Of a stretch of DNA of 64,000 nucleotides, positions 1-7,890 are shown piece after piece. The stretch is from the NCBI RefSeq assembly GCF_019458805.1, contig NZ_JAIBOA010000001.1, positions 310,001-374,000 on the forward strand, read 5' to 3'. Every line of letters starts with the position of its first letter. Within the stretch, counting starts at the first letter, position 1. This DNA is from Actinomadura parmotrematis (lineage in GTDB: Bacteria > Actinomycetota > Actinomycetes > Streptosporangiales > Streptosporangiaceae). A program made the translations under genes and the position numbers. A model generated the notes under the pieces. It did no database searches. It had not been told where the DNA came from and saw only the letters and a list, made by a program, of their open reading frames with translations.

Positions 1-860
1 TCGTCGTCGAGCGCGGCACCGCCGCCGCCCTCGCGGCGCTCGCCGCGGACGCCGGCCTGGAGCGCCTCGGCTTCGAGGCCCACGACCTCACCGTCGAGCG
101 GCACGCCGAGCTCACCGCCCAGGACGGCGGCGTCGCCTTCGCGCCCGCCGGCCACCTGGTCGAGGAGGAGCGGCTGGTCAAGGACGAGCAGGAGATCGCC
201 CTGCTGGCCGAGGCGTGCGCCATCACCGACCGCGCCTTCGCCGCCGTGCTGCCCCTGATCGAGCCGGGCGTCACCGAGCGCGCGGTGGCCGTCGCGCTGG
301 AGCGCTTCATGGTCGACTTCGGCGCGCAGGGCCTAGCCTTCGAGTCGATCGTCGCGGCCGGCCCGAACGGTGCCGTCCCGCACCACCACCCGAGCGAGCG
401 CCCGATCGGCGCGGGCGAGCTCGTCACCCTCGACTTCGGCGCCCGCTACGGCGGCTACCACGCCGACATGACCCGCACCGTCGCCGTCGGCGAGCCCGCG
501 GCGTGGCAGCGCGAGGTCTACGACCTGGTCCTGCGCGCCCAGCTCGCCGGCATCGCCGCCGCCGTCCCCGGCGCCGACACCGTCGCGGTGGACGCCGCCG
601 CCCGCGACGTCATCGCCGCCGCCGGGCACGGCGAGCACTTCGGGCACGGCCTCGGGCACGGCGTCGGCCTCGAGATCCACGAGGCTCCGCTCATGGGGTA
701 CGACGAGACCGGTAAGCTGATGGATCGGGTTCCGATCACCGCCGAGCCGGGCGTGTACCTGGCCGGGCGGGGCGGCGTCCGCATCGAGGACACCCTCGTC
801 GTCCGCGACGGCGGGGCCGAGATCCTCACCCAGACCACCAAGGACCTGCTCGTCCTCTGA
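1..860 (+). CDS. M24 family metallopeptidase (Xaa-Pro aminopeptidase type), 5' partial
   Basis: The reading frame is open from position 3, so the start lies outside the window. The C-terminal pita-bread catalytic domain is complete. Metal ligands are visible as Asp in [18 protein letters not shown] (two Asp), His in [13 protein letters not shown], Glu in AEPGVYLAG and Glu in GVRIEDT, the order expected for dinuclear-metal M24 enzymes. The HHHPSERP stretch supplies the substrate-side His. Family members remove N-terminal residues ahead of proline in the cytoplasm. It ends 44 nt before efp, the usual actinobacterial pairing of a PepQ/PepP-like gene with efp. Exact specificity cannot be told from the fragment. 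Confidence 0.9.
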   Translation, partial: VVERGTAAALAALAADAGLERLGFEAHDLTVERHAELTAQDGGVAFAPAGHLVEEERLVKDEQEIALLAEACAITDRAFAAVLPLIEPGVTERAVAVALERFMVDFGAQGLAFESIVAAGPNGAVPHHHPSERPIGAGELVTLDFGARYGGYHADMTRTVAVGEPAAWQREVYDLVLRAQLAGIAAAVPGADTVAVDAAARDVIAAAGHGEHFGHGLGHGVGLEIHEAPLMGYDETGKLMDRVPITAEPGVYLAGRGGVRIEDTLVVRDGGAEILTQTTKDLLVL

Positions 861-904
861 GCCGCAAGGCCGACGGGCGGCACCGCGACCGGGAGTACAA
901 CGCA

Positions 905-1462
905 GTGGCGACGACGAACGACCTGAAGAACGGCATGACGCTGAACATGGAGGGTCAGCTCTGGACCGTCCTGGAGTTCCAGCACGTCAAGCCCGGCAAG
1001 GGCGGCGCGTTCGTCCGCACCAAGCTGAAGAACATCCTCTCCGGCAAGGTCGTGGACAAGACCTTCAACGCCGGCACCAAGGTCGAGGTGGCGAGCGTCG
1101 ACAAGCGCGACATGCAGTACCTCTACCGCGAGGGCGACGACTTCGTCTTCATGGACACCGAGACCTACGACCAGCCGCACATCCCGGCGACCGTCGTCGG
1201 CGGCGCCGCGGACTACCTGCTCCCCGAGCAGACCGCGGTCATCGCCTTCAACGAGGAGAACCCCCTCTACGTCGAGCTGCCCGCCGCCGTCGTCCTGGAG
1301 ATCACCGAGACCGAGCCGGGCCTGCAGGGCGACCGCTCCACCGGCGGCAGCAAGCCCGCCACCCTGGAGACCGGCGCCCAGATCGCGGTGCCGCTGTTCA
1401 TCACCACCGGCGAGAAGGTCAAGGTCGACACCCGCTCCGGCGAGTACCTCGGCCGCGGCTGA
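905..1462 (+). CDS. efp: Elongation factor P
   Basis: The 185-residue protein has the three beta-barrel domains and usual length of bacterial EF-P, which binds between the ribosomal P and E sites and relieves stalling at polyproline. The GTG start is preceded by GGGAG about 10 nt upstream. The functional loop reads [17 protein letters not shown] with Lys32 at the tip, the position modified in other bacteria; no epmA/epmB modification genes are seen nearby. The C-terminal signature [17 protein letters not shown] matches the family. It is followed by nusB after a gap holding a stem-loop. Confidence 0.97.
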   Translation: MATTNDLKNGMTLNMEGQLWTVLEFQHVKPGKGGAFVRTKLKNILSGKVVDKTFNAGTKVEVASVDKRDMQYLYREGDDFVFMDTETYDQPHIPATVVGGAADYLLPEQTAVIAFNEENPLYVELPAAVVLEITETEPGLQGDRSTGGSKPATLETGAQIAVPLFITTGEKVKVDTRSGEYLGRG

Positions 1463-1473
1463 TGGCCGCCGCG

Positions 1474-1491
1474 AGCCGCCGCGCGGCGGCT
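1474..1491 (+). terminator. Stem-loop between efp and nusB
   Basis: An 18-nt perfect palindrome with 7-bp GC arms and a GCGC loop lies 12 nt after the efp stop. There is no U tract, as is common in high-GC actinobacteria. It could terminate or attenuate efp transcription; nusB may still be reached by read-through. Confidence 0.4.
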
Positions 1492-1580
1492 GGACCGAGA
1501 AGCGCAGGGAGCCTGCGACCGGAGCGACGAGGGAAGCCGTCGTGCTCCCCGGGCGGCGAGCCATCGGACGGAGTCCGATA

Positions 1581-1997
1581 ATGGCGGCGAGAACCAAGGC
1601 GCGGAAGCTGGCGCTGGACATCCTGTTCGCGGCCGAGCTGCGCGAGGAGCGGCCGGCCGACGTGCTGGCCCAGCGCGGCCGCCCGAACCAGGACGAGCTC
1701 GCCGCCTACGACCACGCCGTCCGGATCGTCGAGGGCGTGCAGGAGCACCGCGAGCGCATCGACGAGCTGCTCGCCACCTACGCGACCGGCTGGACGCTCG
1801 ACCGGATGCCCGCGGTCGACCGCAACATCCTGCGGATGGGCGTCTACGAGCTGCTCTGGCTCGACGACGTGCCCGACGGGGCGGCGGTGAGCGAGGCGGT
1901 GAAGCTCGCCACCGAGCTGTCCACCGACGAGTCCCCGCGCTTCGTCAACGGCCTGCTGGCCCGCCTCCAGCAGCTCAAGCCGTCCCTGACGCTGTAG
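1581..1997 (+). CDS. nusB: Transcription antitermination factor NusB
   Basis: A 138-residue all-helical NusB. Typical family segments are MAARTKARKLALDILFAAEL at the N-terminus, the RIDELLATYATGWTLDRMPAVDRNILRMGVYEL core and SEAVKLATELSTDESPRFVNGLL. NusB binds boxA RNA with NusE (S10) for antitermination on rRNA operons. The frame is open from GTG 1542, but the ATG at 1581 starts exactly where family members start. It follows efp, a conserved actinobacterial order. Confidence 0.95.
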   Translation: MAARTKARKLALDILFAAELREERPADVLAQRGRPNQDELAAYDHAVRIVEGVQEHRERIDELLATYATGWTLDRMPAVDRNILRMGVYELLWLDDVPDGAAVSEAVKLATELSTDESPRFVNGLLARLQQLKPSLTL

Positions 1998-2048
1998 CCG
2001 CGGCCCGCCCCGGGCAGGGCGGACGGGCGTTCCGTCGGTGCGAGCGTC

Positions 2049-2054
2049 TAGGGT
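2049..2054 (+). promoter_or_regulatory. Candidate -10 element for the methyltransferase gene
   Basis: TAGGGT lies 9 nt before the ATG at 2064, so transcription would begin only a few bases from the start codon and give a nearly leaderless mRNA. No convincing -35 is visible. Confidence 0.35.
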
Positions 2055-2063
2055 AAGGCGCAC

Positions 2064-2846
2064 ATGAGCGACGTCGAGGGGATGGCCGTGGCCGCCGAGC
2101 AGGGAAAGCGCGTCCGAGGCGGCAGCCGGGTGCGCAGCGCCGTCCTGTGGGACGCGCTGCGCGCCCTCGTGGACCGCGTCGCCCCCGACGGGGGCCCGCG
2201 GGACGTGGTGGACGTGGGCGGCGGCACCGGCGGCTTCGCCGTGCCGCTCGCCCGCCTCGGCCACCGCGTCACCGTCGTCGACGCCAACCCCGACGCCCTC
2301 GCCGCCCTGGAGCGCCGCGCCGCCGACGCCGGCGTGCGGGTCCGCGCGGTGCAGGGCGACGCCGTCGACGCCCCCGGACTCGCCGGCGAGGGCTCCGCCG
2401 ACCTGGTGCTCTGCCACCGGGTGCTGGAGTACGTCGACGACCCGGCCGCCGTGCTCGCCGCGATGGCCGCGACCGTCCGCCCCGGCGGGTCGGTCAGCGT
2501 CCTGTCGGCCGGCCGGTTCGGCGCCGTCGTGCAGCGCGCCCTCGCCGGCCACTTCGACGACGCCCTGCGCACGCTGGCGGGCACCGCCGAGGGCGCGGCC
2601 CCCCAGGAGCGCGCCCCGCGCCGCTACCACACCCGCGAGGACCTCGCCGGGCTGGCGTCCGGCGCCGGCCTGAAGCCGGTCGAGGTGCACGGCGTGCGGA
2701 TCTTCACCGACCTCGTGCCGGCCGGCCCGCTCGACGCCGACGCCGCCTCGGCGGACGCGCTCCTCGCGCTGGAGTCGGCCGCCGCGGTGCACCCGGTGCT
2801 GCGCGAGCTCGCCGCCCAGCTGCACCTGGTGGCCGAGCGGCCGTGA
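2064..2846 (+). CDS. Class I SAM-dependent methyltransferase
   Basis: A 260-residue cytoplasmic protein with Rossmann motif I VVDVGGGTGGFAVPLA near residues 48-63, the acidic end of strand 2 (VTVVDANPDA), and motif IV LVLCHRVLEYVDD. This is the layout of Methyltransf_11/25 enzymes. A late RRYHTREDLAGLASGAGL segment recalls SmtA/CmoM-like enzymes, but the substrate is unknown. Its stop overlaps the GTG start of dinB (GTGA), so the two are translationally coupled and perhaps linked in damage tolerance, which is inference only. Confidence 0.85.
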   Translation: MSDVEGMAVAAEQGKRVRGGSRVRSAVLWDALRALVDRVAPDGGPRDVVDVGGGTGGFAVPLARLGHRVTVVDANPDALAALERRAADAGVRVRAVQGDAVDAPGLAGEGSADLVLCHRVLEYVDDPAAVLAAMAATVRPGGSVSVLSAGRFGAVVQRALAGHFDDALRTLAGTAEGAAPQERAPRRYHTREDLAGLASGAGLKPVEVHGVRIFTDLVPAGPLDADAASADALLALESAAAVHPVLRELAAQLHLVAERP

Positions 2847-4120
2847 GCCGCAAGCAGCAGCTGCACCGGCCGGGCCCCCAGCCGGGGCCGCCCGCCGACG
2901 ACACCGGCTGCGCGATCCTGCACGTCGACATGGACGCCTTCTTCGTCAGCGTCGAGCTGCTGGAGCGCCCCGAGCTGCGCGGCCGCCCCGTCGTCGTCGG
3001 CGGCGCCGGCCCGCGCGGGGTCGTGGCGGCGGCGTCCTACGAGGCGCGCCGGTACGGCGTCCACTCGGCCATGCCGATGACGCGCGCCCGCCGCCTCTGC
3101 CCGCAGGCCGTGGTGCTGCCCGGCCGCCACGACCGCTACCGGGAGGCGTCGGCGGCGGTCTTCGAGATCCTGCGGTCGGTCACCCCGCTGGTCGAGCCGC
3201 TGTCGCTGGACGAGGCGTTCCTGGACGTGGCGGGCGCCCTCCGCCGCCTCGGCCGCCCCGCCGGGATCGCCGCCCGGATCCGCGCGCAGGTCCGCGACCA
3301 GCAGGGCATCACCTGCTCGGTCGGCGTCGCGAGCACCAAGTTCGTCGCCAAGATGGCCTCCACCCGCTGCAAGCCCGACGGGCTGCTGGTCGTCCCCGCG
3401 GACGGCGTCCTGGACTTCCTGCACCCGCTGCCCGTCGCGTCCCTGTGGGGCGTCGGCGAGCGCACCGAGCAGACGCTCGCGCGCCTCGGGCTGCGCACCG
3501 TCGGGCAGCTCGCCGCGACCCCCCTGCCGACGCTGCGGCGCGAGCTCGGCAACGCCCTCGGCGCCCACCTGCACGAGCTGTCGTGGGGCCGCGACCCGCG
3601 CGCCGTCGAGCCCGAGAGCGCCGACAAGAGCATCGGCGCCGAGGAGACCTTCGCCACCGACATCGACGACCCGCAGGTGATCCGCCGCGAGCTGCTGCGG
3701 CTGGCCGAGCGGGTCGGCGCCCGGCTGCGGGCGGGCGGGAACTCCGGGCGGACGGTGAGCGTCAAACTACGGACGGCGGAATTCAGGACCATCACCCGAT
3801 CGCGCACCCTGCGCGATCCGACCGACCTCGCCCGTGTGATCTATGTCACAGCGTGCGAGCTGTACGAGGCGTCCGGCCTGGAGCGGGTACGACTCCGTCT
3901 GGTCGGGGTACGGGTGGAGAATCTGGAACCCGCCGACACGGCCACCCGCCAGCTCGCCCTCGACGAGCCGGAGACCGGCTGGCGCGAGGCCGAGCGGGCG
4001 GTGGACCAGGTGGTGGGCCGGTTCGGTCCCGGGACGATCCGCCCGGCCGCGCTGGTCCGCAAGGACCTTCCCGGCGACCGGGCGGCGCCGGGGCCGCAGG
4101 ACGGAGAACGAGGACGGTGA
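2843..4120 (+). CDS. dinB: DNA polymerase IV (Y-family translesion polymerase)
   Basis: A 425-residue Y-family polymerase that copies past damaged template bases. Catalytic carboxylates are Asp29 and Asp31 in HVDMDAFFVSVE and Asp123/Glu124 in SLDEAFLDV. The fingers/palm segment SYEARRYGVHSAMPM, the thumb SVGVASTKFVAKMAS with HhH region SLWGVGERTEQTLARLGL, and a little-finger domain after about residue 250 follow in order. The frame is open much further upstream, but GTG 2843 overlaps the previous stop and gives the usual N-terminus. No C-terminal clamp-binding motif was recognised with certainty. Confidence 0.95.
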   Translation: MSRKQQLHRPGPQPGPPADDTGCAILHVDMDAFFVSVELLERPELRGRPVVVGGAGPRGVVAAASYEARRYGVHSAMPMTRARRLCPQAVVLPGRHDRYREASAAVFEILRSVTPLVEPLSLDEAFLDVAGALRRLGRPAGIAARIRAQVRDQQGITCSVGVASTKFVAKMASTRCKPDGLLVVPADGVLDFLHPLPVASLWGVGERTEQTLARLGLRTVGQLAATPLPTLRRELGNALGAHLHELSWGRDPRAVEPESADKSIGAEETFATDIDDPQVIRRELLRLAERVGARLRAGGNSGRTVSVKLRTAEFRTITRSRTLRDPTDLARVIYVTACELYEASGLERVRLRLVGVRVENLEPADTATRQLALDEPETGWREAERAVDQVVGRFGPGTIRPAALVRKDLPGDRAAPGPQDGERGR

Positions 4121-4254
4121 GATGACCGGCAACTGGACCGCGGTCGGCCGTTTGCTTTCGCGGGCCCGCGCGGGCTCGTATTCTGGGCATATCACCGTTG
4201 AGGCTTCCGTTCCGCATCGGATTCCCCGTCGCGGGGCTGTCGTTGGGAGGCGCC

Positions 4255-4665
4255 GTGCCGCTCTCTGATCACGAGCAGCGCATGCTCGACCAGATCGAGC
4301 AGTCGTTGTACGCGGAGGACCCGAAATTCGCGCACGCGGTGCGCTCCACCAATCCGCAGGTGCACTACAAGCGGCGCATCGTCAAGGCCGCCCTCGGCTT
4401 CGTGGTGGGCGTCTGCGCGCTGATGGCCGGCCTGGTGATCAACGCCGGGGCGGTGACGATCGCCGTCAGCGTGGCCGGGTTCCTGCTCATGGTGGCCTGC
4501 TGCGTCTGGGCCGTCACGAGCTGGAAGCGCATGACGGGCATCGGCACCACGCCGGCCCGCCGCGGCCGCTCCCGCCGGTCCCGCCGCTCCGCCAGGAGCG
4601 CGCCGAAGGCCCGCTTCATGGACCGCATGGAGGAACGCTGGCGCCGCCGAGCCGAAGGCGAGTGA
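4255..4665 (+). CDS. DUF3040 membrane protein
   Basis: 136 residues. It starts PLSDHEQRMLDQIEQ...LYAEDPKFA, the signature of actinobacterial DUF3040 proteins often found beside dinB or mraZ. Two transmembrane helices follow (roughly residues 44-66 and 68-90), then an Arg/Ser-rich tail. GTG 4255 is chosen because GGGAGG lies 4-9 nt upstream and the protein then begins at the conserved motif; an ATG-less extension to 4198 is open but unlikely. Function is unknown. Confidence 0.88.
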   Translation: MPLSDHEQRMLDQIEQSLYAEDPKFAHAVRSTNPQVHYKRRIVKAALGFVVGVCALMAGLVINAGAVTIAVSVAGFLLMVACCVWAVTSWKRMTGIGTTPARRGRSRRSRRSARSAPKARFMDRMEERWRRRAEGE

Positions 4666-4740
4666 TCCCACCCGGGGACTGAGCGCGACCCCCGCGGCCC
4701 GCGCCCCCTCCCCAACCCCCGCACGCCTCCCGCACCCCCC

Positions 4741-4765
4741 GAGCGCCCTGCCCCGCAGGGCGCTC
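4741..4765 (+). terminator. Perfect 10-bp stem-loop after the DUF3040 gene
   Basis: GAGCGCCCTG (4741-4750) pairs perfectly with CAGGGCGCTC (4756-4765) over a 5-nt loop. It sits 76 nt after the last gene of the dinB unit and before a convergent operon, so a Rho-independent-type terminator without a U tract is the simplest reading. Confidence 0.65.
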
Positions 4766-4789
4766 CACTCTCCCCCCTCCCACTCTCCC

Positions 4790-5070
4790 CCCCCGCGCGC
4801 CCTTCTCCCGCGCGCCCTCCCCCCGCGCGCTCTTCCCCGGTGCGCTCTTCTCCCGCCCGCTCTTCCCCGGTGCGCTCTTCCCCCGCGCGCCCTTCTCCCG
4901 CGCGCCCTTCCCTCGCCCGCTTTTCGCCCGCCCGCTTTTCGCCCGCTCGGCTCCCTCCCACCTCGCTCTTCCTCGCCCCGCTCCGCCCCGCTCCGCCCCG
5001 CCCCGCTCCGCCCCGCTCCGCCCCGCTCCGCCCCGCTCCGCCCCGCTCCGCCCCGCTCCGCTCCGTCCCG
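4790..5070 (+). repeat. Pyrimidine-rich low-complexity tract with tandem repeats
   Basis: Nearly every base is C or T apart from single G residues. Two repeat families are visible: irregular units of CGCGCCCTTCTCC or CGGTGCGCTCTT type (about 4798-4940) and a 10-nt tandem unit CCCCGCTCCG repeated about eight times (about 4978-5060). No plausible protein is encoded; the open frames across it are low-complexity Arg/Gly/Ala or Pro/Ser shadows. The strong strand asymmetry could allow triplex or slipped structures. Confidence 0.8.
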
Positions 5071-5091
5071 CCCTGCGCTCCCTTGGCCCGC

Positions 5092-5195
5092 ATGACCACC
5101 CGGTCGCCGAAAGTTGAGATGCGGCGTGTTGGGCACTTTTGATCTTCAAAGTGCCCAACACGCCGCATCTCAACGAGTGGTGACCAGGTGGTCAT
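5092..5195. repeat. Long palindromic intergenic repeat, copy 1
   Basis: Perfect 27-bp arms at 5113-5139 and 5148-5174 enclose an 8-nt loop. Outside them are 14-bp flanking arms at 5092-5105 and 5182-5195 with one mismatch. The arm begins GTTGAGATGCGGCGTGTTGG. It lies between convergent genes. Two further copies are at 5223-5324 and 42767-42866. Confidence 0.85.
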
Positions 5196-5222
5196 GTTGG
5201 GGTGGACGGCTTCGCATGTCTG

Positions 5223-5324
5223 TGACCATCTGGTCAGTGTTCGTTGAGATGCGGCGTGTTGGGGTATGGGAGCGCTCCCAGGGGCCAACACGCCGCATCT
5301 CAACCTTCGGTGACCGGGTGGTCA
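5223..5324. repeat. Long palindromic intergenic repeat, copy 2 (inverted relative to copy 1)
   Basis: Perfect 20-bp arms at 5243-5262 and 5285-5304 match the outer part of copy 1. The centre is replaced by a different perfect palindrome, TGGGAGCGCTCCCA (5267-5280). The flanks TGACCATCTGGTCA (5223-5236) and TGACCGGGTGGTCA (5311-5324) correspond to copy 1 read on the opposite strand. Confidence 0.8.
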
Positions 5325-5358
5325 TGCGGGGTGGGGGGCGCGCGTTGTGAAGGAGGGG

Positions 5359-7890
5359 TTAGGGGCGGGGGCGGCGGCGGGTGCGGTGGAGGACGGCCTG
5401 GTTGAGCTTGTCGGCCTTCGCGGTGACGCGCGTGAGGGCCGCGAGGAGCCGCTCGGACGCGCCGCGCGCCGCCGCGGTCGCGCTGTCCACCGTGGACGGC
5501 GGCAGGACCCGCGCCCGCCAGCGCGCCCGCCGCGTCACTCCCGCCGCGAACGCCGCGCGCACCGTCCGCACGTCCGCGCGGAGCCGCTCCGGCGACGGCG
5601 GGGCCGCCGTCGCCGAGTAGCGGGCCTCCTCCTCGGCGCGGGCGATCCGCCGCAGCGCGGCGGCGCTGCCGGCGTCCATGTCCAGCTCCTCGGCGAGCCG
5701 GATCGCGGTCGCGCGCGGCGTGTCGCTCGGCTGCCAGGGCAGGCCGTGGTCCAGCGCGTCGGCGCGCATCTCCCGCCAGGCCACGTGCGCGGCGCCGCCC
5801 GGCCCGCCGGGCCGCCGCGCCGGCGGCTCCTCAGCGGGCCGCTTCCAGGGGCCGCCGGACGGGCGCGGCGGCTCGGGCGGCGCCGTCGCCGCCCAGCGCC
5901 GCCGCCGGATGACCGCCCGCGCGACCATCGGCGCGAGGAGCAGCAGCGCCAGCAGCACCAGCACCGCCGGCCACGCGGCGGGGTGGCCGGAGTTCCGGTC
6001 GCCCTGGTCGGGGGCGGCCTGCTCGCCCTCGTCGTTGCGGTGCCGGTCGGCGCCCTCGGTGGCGGCGGCGGACGGCTGCCCCGCCGCCGACGGGGACGCG
6101 CTCGGCAGCGCCCCGTCGGCGCCCCCCGACGCGCCGCCCGCGGCGTCGGGCAGCGAGTAGGAGGGCGTGCTCGCGGTGCCCTGCCCGGCCGCGCCCGAGG
6201 GCGTCGGCTCGAACCGCACCCAGCCGGTGCCGACGAAGTACAGCTCGGGCCAGGCGTGCGAGTCGCGGGAGCGGACGGTGTAGTGGCCGGGGCTCGACTC
6301 GGTCCCGGCGGTGAAGCCCAGCCCGACCCGCGCGGGGATCCCGAGGATCCGCGCCATCAGCGCCATCGACGCCGCGAACTGCTCGCAGTAGCCGCGCTTG
6401 GAGACCAGCAGGAAGTCGGCCAGGTCGTCGCCGCGCCGCGGCGACGTCGCGGTGAGGTCGTAGTGGAAGCCGCCGGTCACGGTGAACCAGCGCTGCAGGG
6501 CGACGGCCTGCGCGTACGCGGTCCGCGCGCCCGCGGTGACGTCCTCGGCCAGCTCGCGGATCCTGGCCGGGACGTTGCGCGGGTAGCCGGTGTAGCGGGT
6601 CACGATGTCGGTCGGGTAGGCGCCGCCGGTCTCCAGCGCGGCGACCGACGGCTCGGCCCGCACGCTCCGCACCCCGTACGTGCGGCCCGCCGCGGTGCCC
6701 TTCAGCGAGTAGACCATCATCGACTCGGGGTCGAGCCGCCAGTCGCCCTTGATCGAGATGCTGGCGGGGGCGTAGGGCAGCGGCAGGAACCGCATGTCGG
6801 CGACCTCGGAGCGGACGGCGATCCGGCTGTCGGCGCGCCGGGTGGCGACGCCGCCGAGGCCGGGCGCGGGCGGCAGGTCCCGGCCGGTGATGCGGTCCCG
6901 GTCCGAGCTCTGCATCCGGGTGAACGTCCACCGGTCGTCGTCGAAGCGGTCCAGGGCGTACAGCCGCAGGTAGTCGGGGGAGGGGTCGTCGGTGGTGTAG
7001 GTCAGCACCACCGCGCCGTCGGTCTTGGTCAGCTCGCGCCGCAGGCTGACCAGCGGGTCGGGCGTGGTCACGGTCTGCGACCCGCCGCGCGCGCCGTGCA
7101 GGCCGAGCGCGCCGCGCGGGTGGATGCCGGGAACCGCGAGCGGCACGAGCACCGCGACGGCGATGGCGCCCGCGCCGATCCGCCGCCCGGTCGCCGCGAG
7201 CGCGGCGCCGTCGGGCCGCTCGCCGTGCTCCTCCGCCCGGCCGTCGCCCCCGCCGAGGCCGGGGCCGCCCGGGACGAGCGGCTCGTCCTCGCTCCAGCGC
7301 GGGGTGCGGACGAGCCGGCCCCAGCCGCCCACCCGGTCGCGGGCGTCGGCCATGAGCAGCGCCAGGTAGCCGGTCGCGCCGATCCCGAAGATCGCCCAGT
7401 GCACGCTGTCCTGCCGCACCGCCGCGGGCACGCTGTAGAGCGCGAGCAGCGGCAGCCCGGCGGGCGCGGCCCGGCGCAGCCGCACCGCGAGCACGTCCAC
7501 GATCACCGCGACGAGGCCGATGCCGATGGTGGACAGCACCTTGATGCCGGGGGCGAGCGGGACGGGCGCGGCGTACCGGTTCGCCGCGTCCCAGCCGGCG
7601 CCGATGAGGTCGGTGAGCCGGGCCAGCGACGCCGGCGTCGGGACGATCCAGAGCAGCGCCTCGTCGCGGGTGAACGCGACCGTCAGGTAGAGCAGCAGCG
7701 CGGCGAGGCCGCACGCCGCGCCGAGCGCGGCGGGCAGCCGCAGCCGGCGGGCGAGCACGCCGCCGAGCGCGACCATGACGACCGCGCCGGCGCCCGCCCA
7801 GAACCAGGACCGCCCGCCGAACAGCGGGTAGAGGCCCGCGGAGCCGGCCAGCGTGGCCAGCCCCGCCATGATCGTCAACTGGATCCTCAT
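5359..7890 (-). CDS. Transglutaminase-like membrane protein (TgpA/DUF3488 type)
   Basis: 843 residues. The N-terminal third carries about six to seven transmembrane helices with the DUF3488 pattern, followed by an extracytoplasmic transglutaminase core: Cys502 in KRGYCEQFAASMALMARILG, His545 in RDSHAWPELYF, and Glu rather than Asp in the third catalytic position (WVRFEPTPSG). A Ser/Ala/Gly-rich linker, one more helix and a cytoplasmic DUF4129-like domain follow. ATG 7890 overlaps the stop of the DUF58 gene (ATGA); an open extension to 7983 lacks support. The MoxR-DUF58-transglutaminase trio is a common set of unknown role, probably acting on envelope proteins. Confidence 0.9.
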   Translation of the reverse strand: MRIQLTIMAGLATLAGSAGLYPLFGGRSWFWAGAGAVVMVALGGVLARRLRLPAALGAACGLAALLLYLTVAFTRDEALLWIVPTPASLARLTDLIGAGWDAANRYAAPVPLAPGIKVLSTIGIGLVAVIVDVLAVRLRRAAPAGLPLLALYSVPAAVRQDSVHWAIFGIGATGYLALLMADARDRVGGWGRLVRTPRWSEDEPLVPGGPGLGGGDGRAEEHGERPDGAALAATGRRIGAGAIAVAVLVPLAVPGIHPRGALGLHGARGGSQTVTTPDPLVSLRRELTKTDGAVVLTYTTDDPSPDYLRLYALDRFDDDRWTFTRMQSSDRDRITGRDLPPAPGLGGVATRRADSRIAVRSEVADMRFLPLPYAPASISIKGDWRLDPESMMVYSLKGTAAGRTYGVRSVRAEPSVAALETGGAYPTDIVTRYTGYPRNVPARIRELAEDVTAGARTAYAQAVALQRWFTVTGGFHYDLTATSPRRGDDLADFLLVSKRGYCEQFAASMALMARILGIPARVGLGFTAGTESSPGHYTVRSRDSHAWPELYFVGTGWVRFEPTPSGAAGQGTASTPSYSLPDAAGGASGGADGALPSASPSAAGQPSAAATEGADRHRNDEGEQAAPDQGDRNSGHPAAWPAVLVLLALLLLAPMVARAVIRRRRWAATAPPEPPRPSGGPWKRPAEEPPARRPGGPGGAAHVAWREMRADALDHGLPWQPSDTPRATAIRLAEELDMDAGSAAALRRIARAEEEARYSATAAPPSPERLRADVRTVRAAFAAGVTRRARWRARVLPPSTVDSATAAARGASERLLAALTRVTAKADKLNQAVLHRTRRRPRP

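Noticed and set aside
4840..5142. 100-codon plus-strand frame in the repeat tract
   Set aside because: Ser/Pro/Arg periodic text produced by the tandem repeat; no start context or conservation expected.
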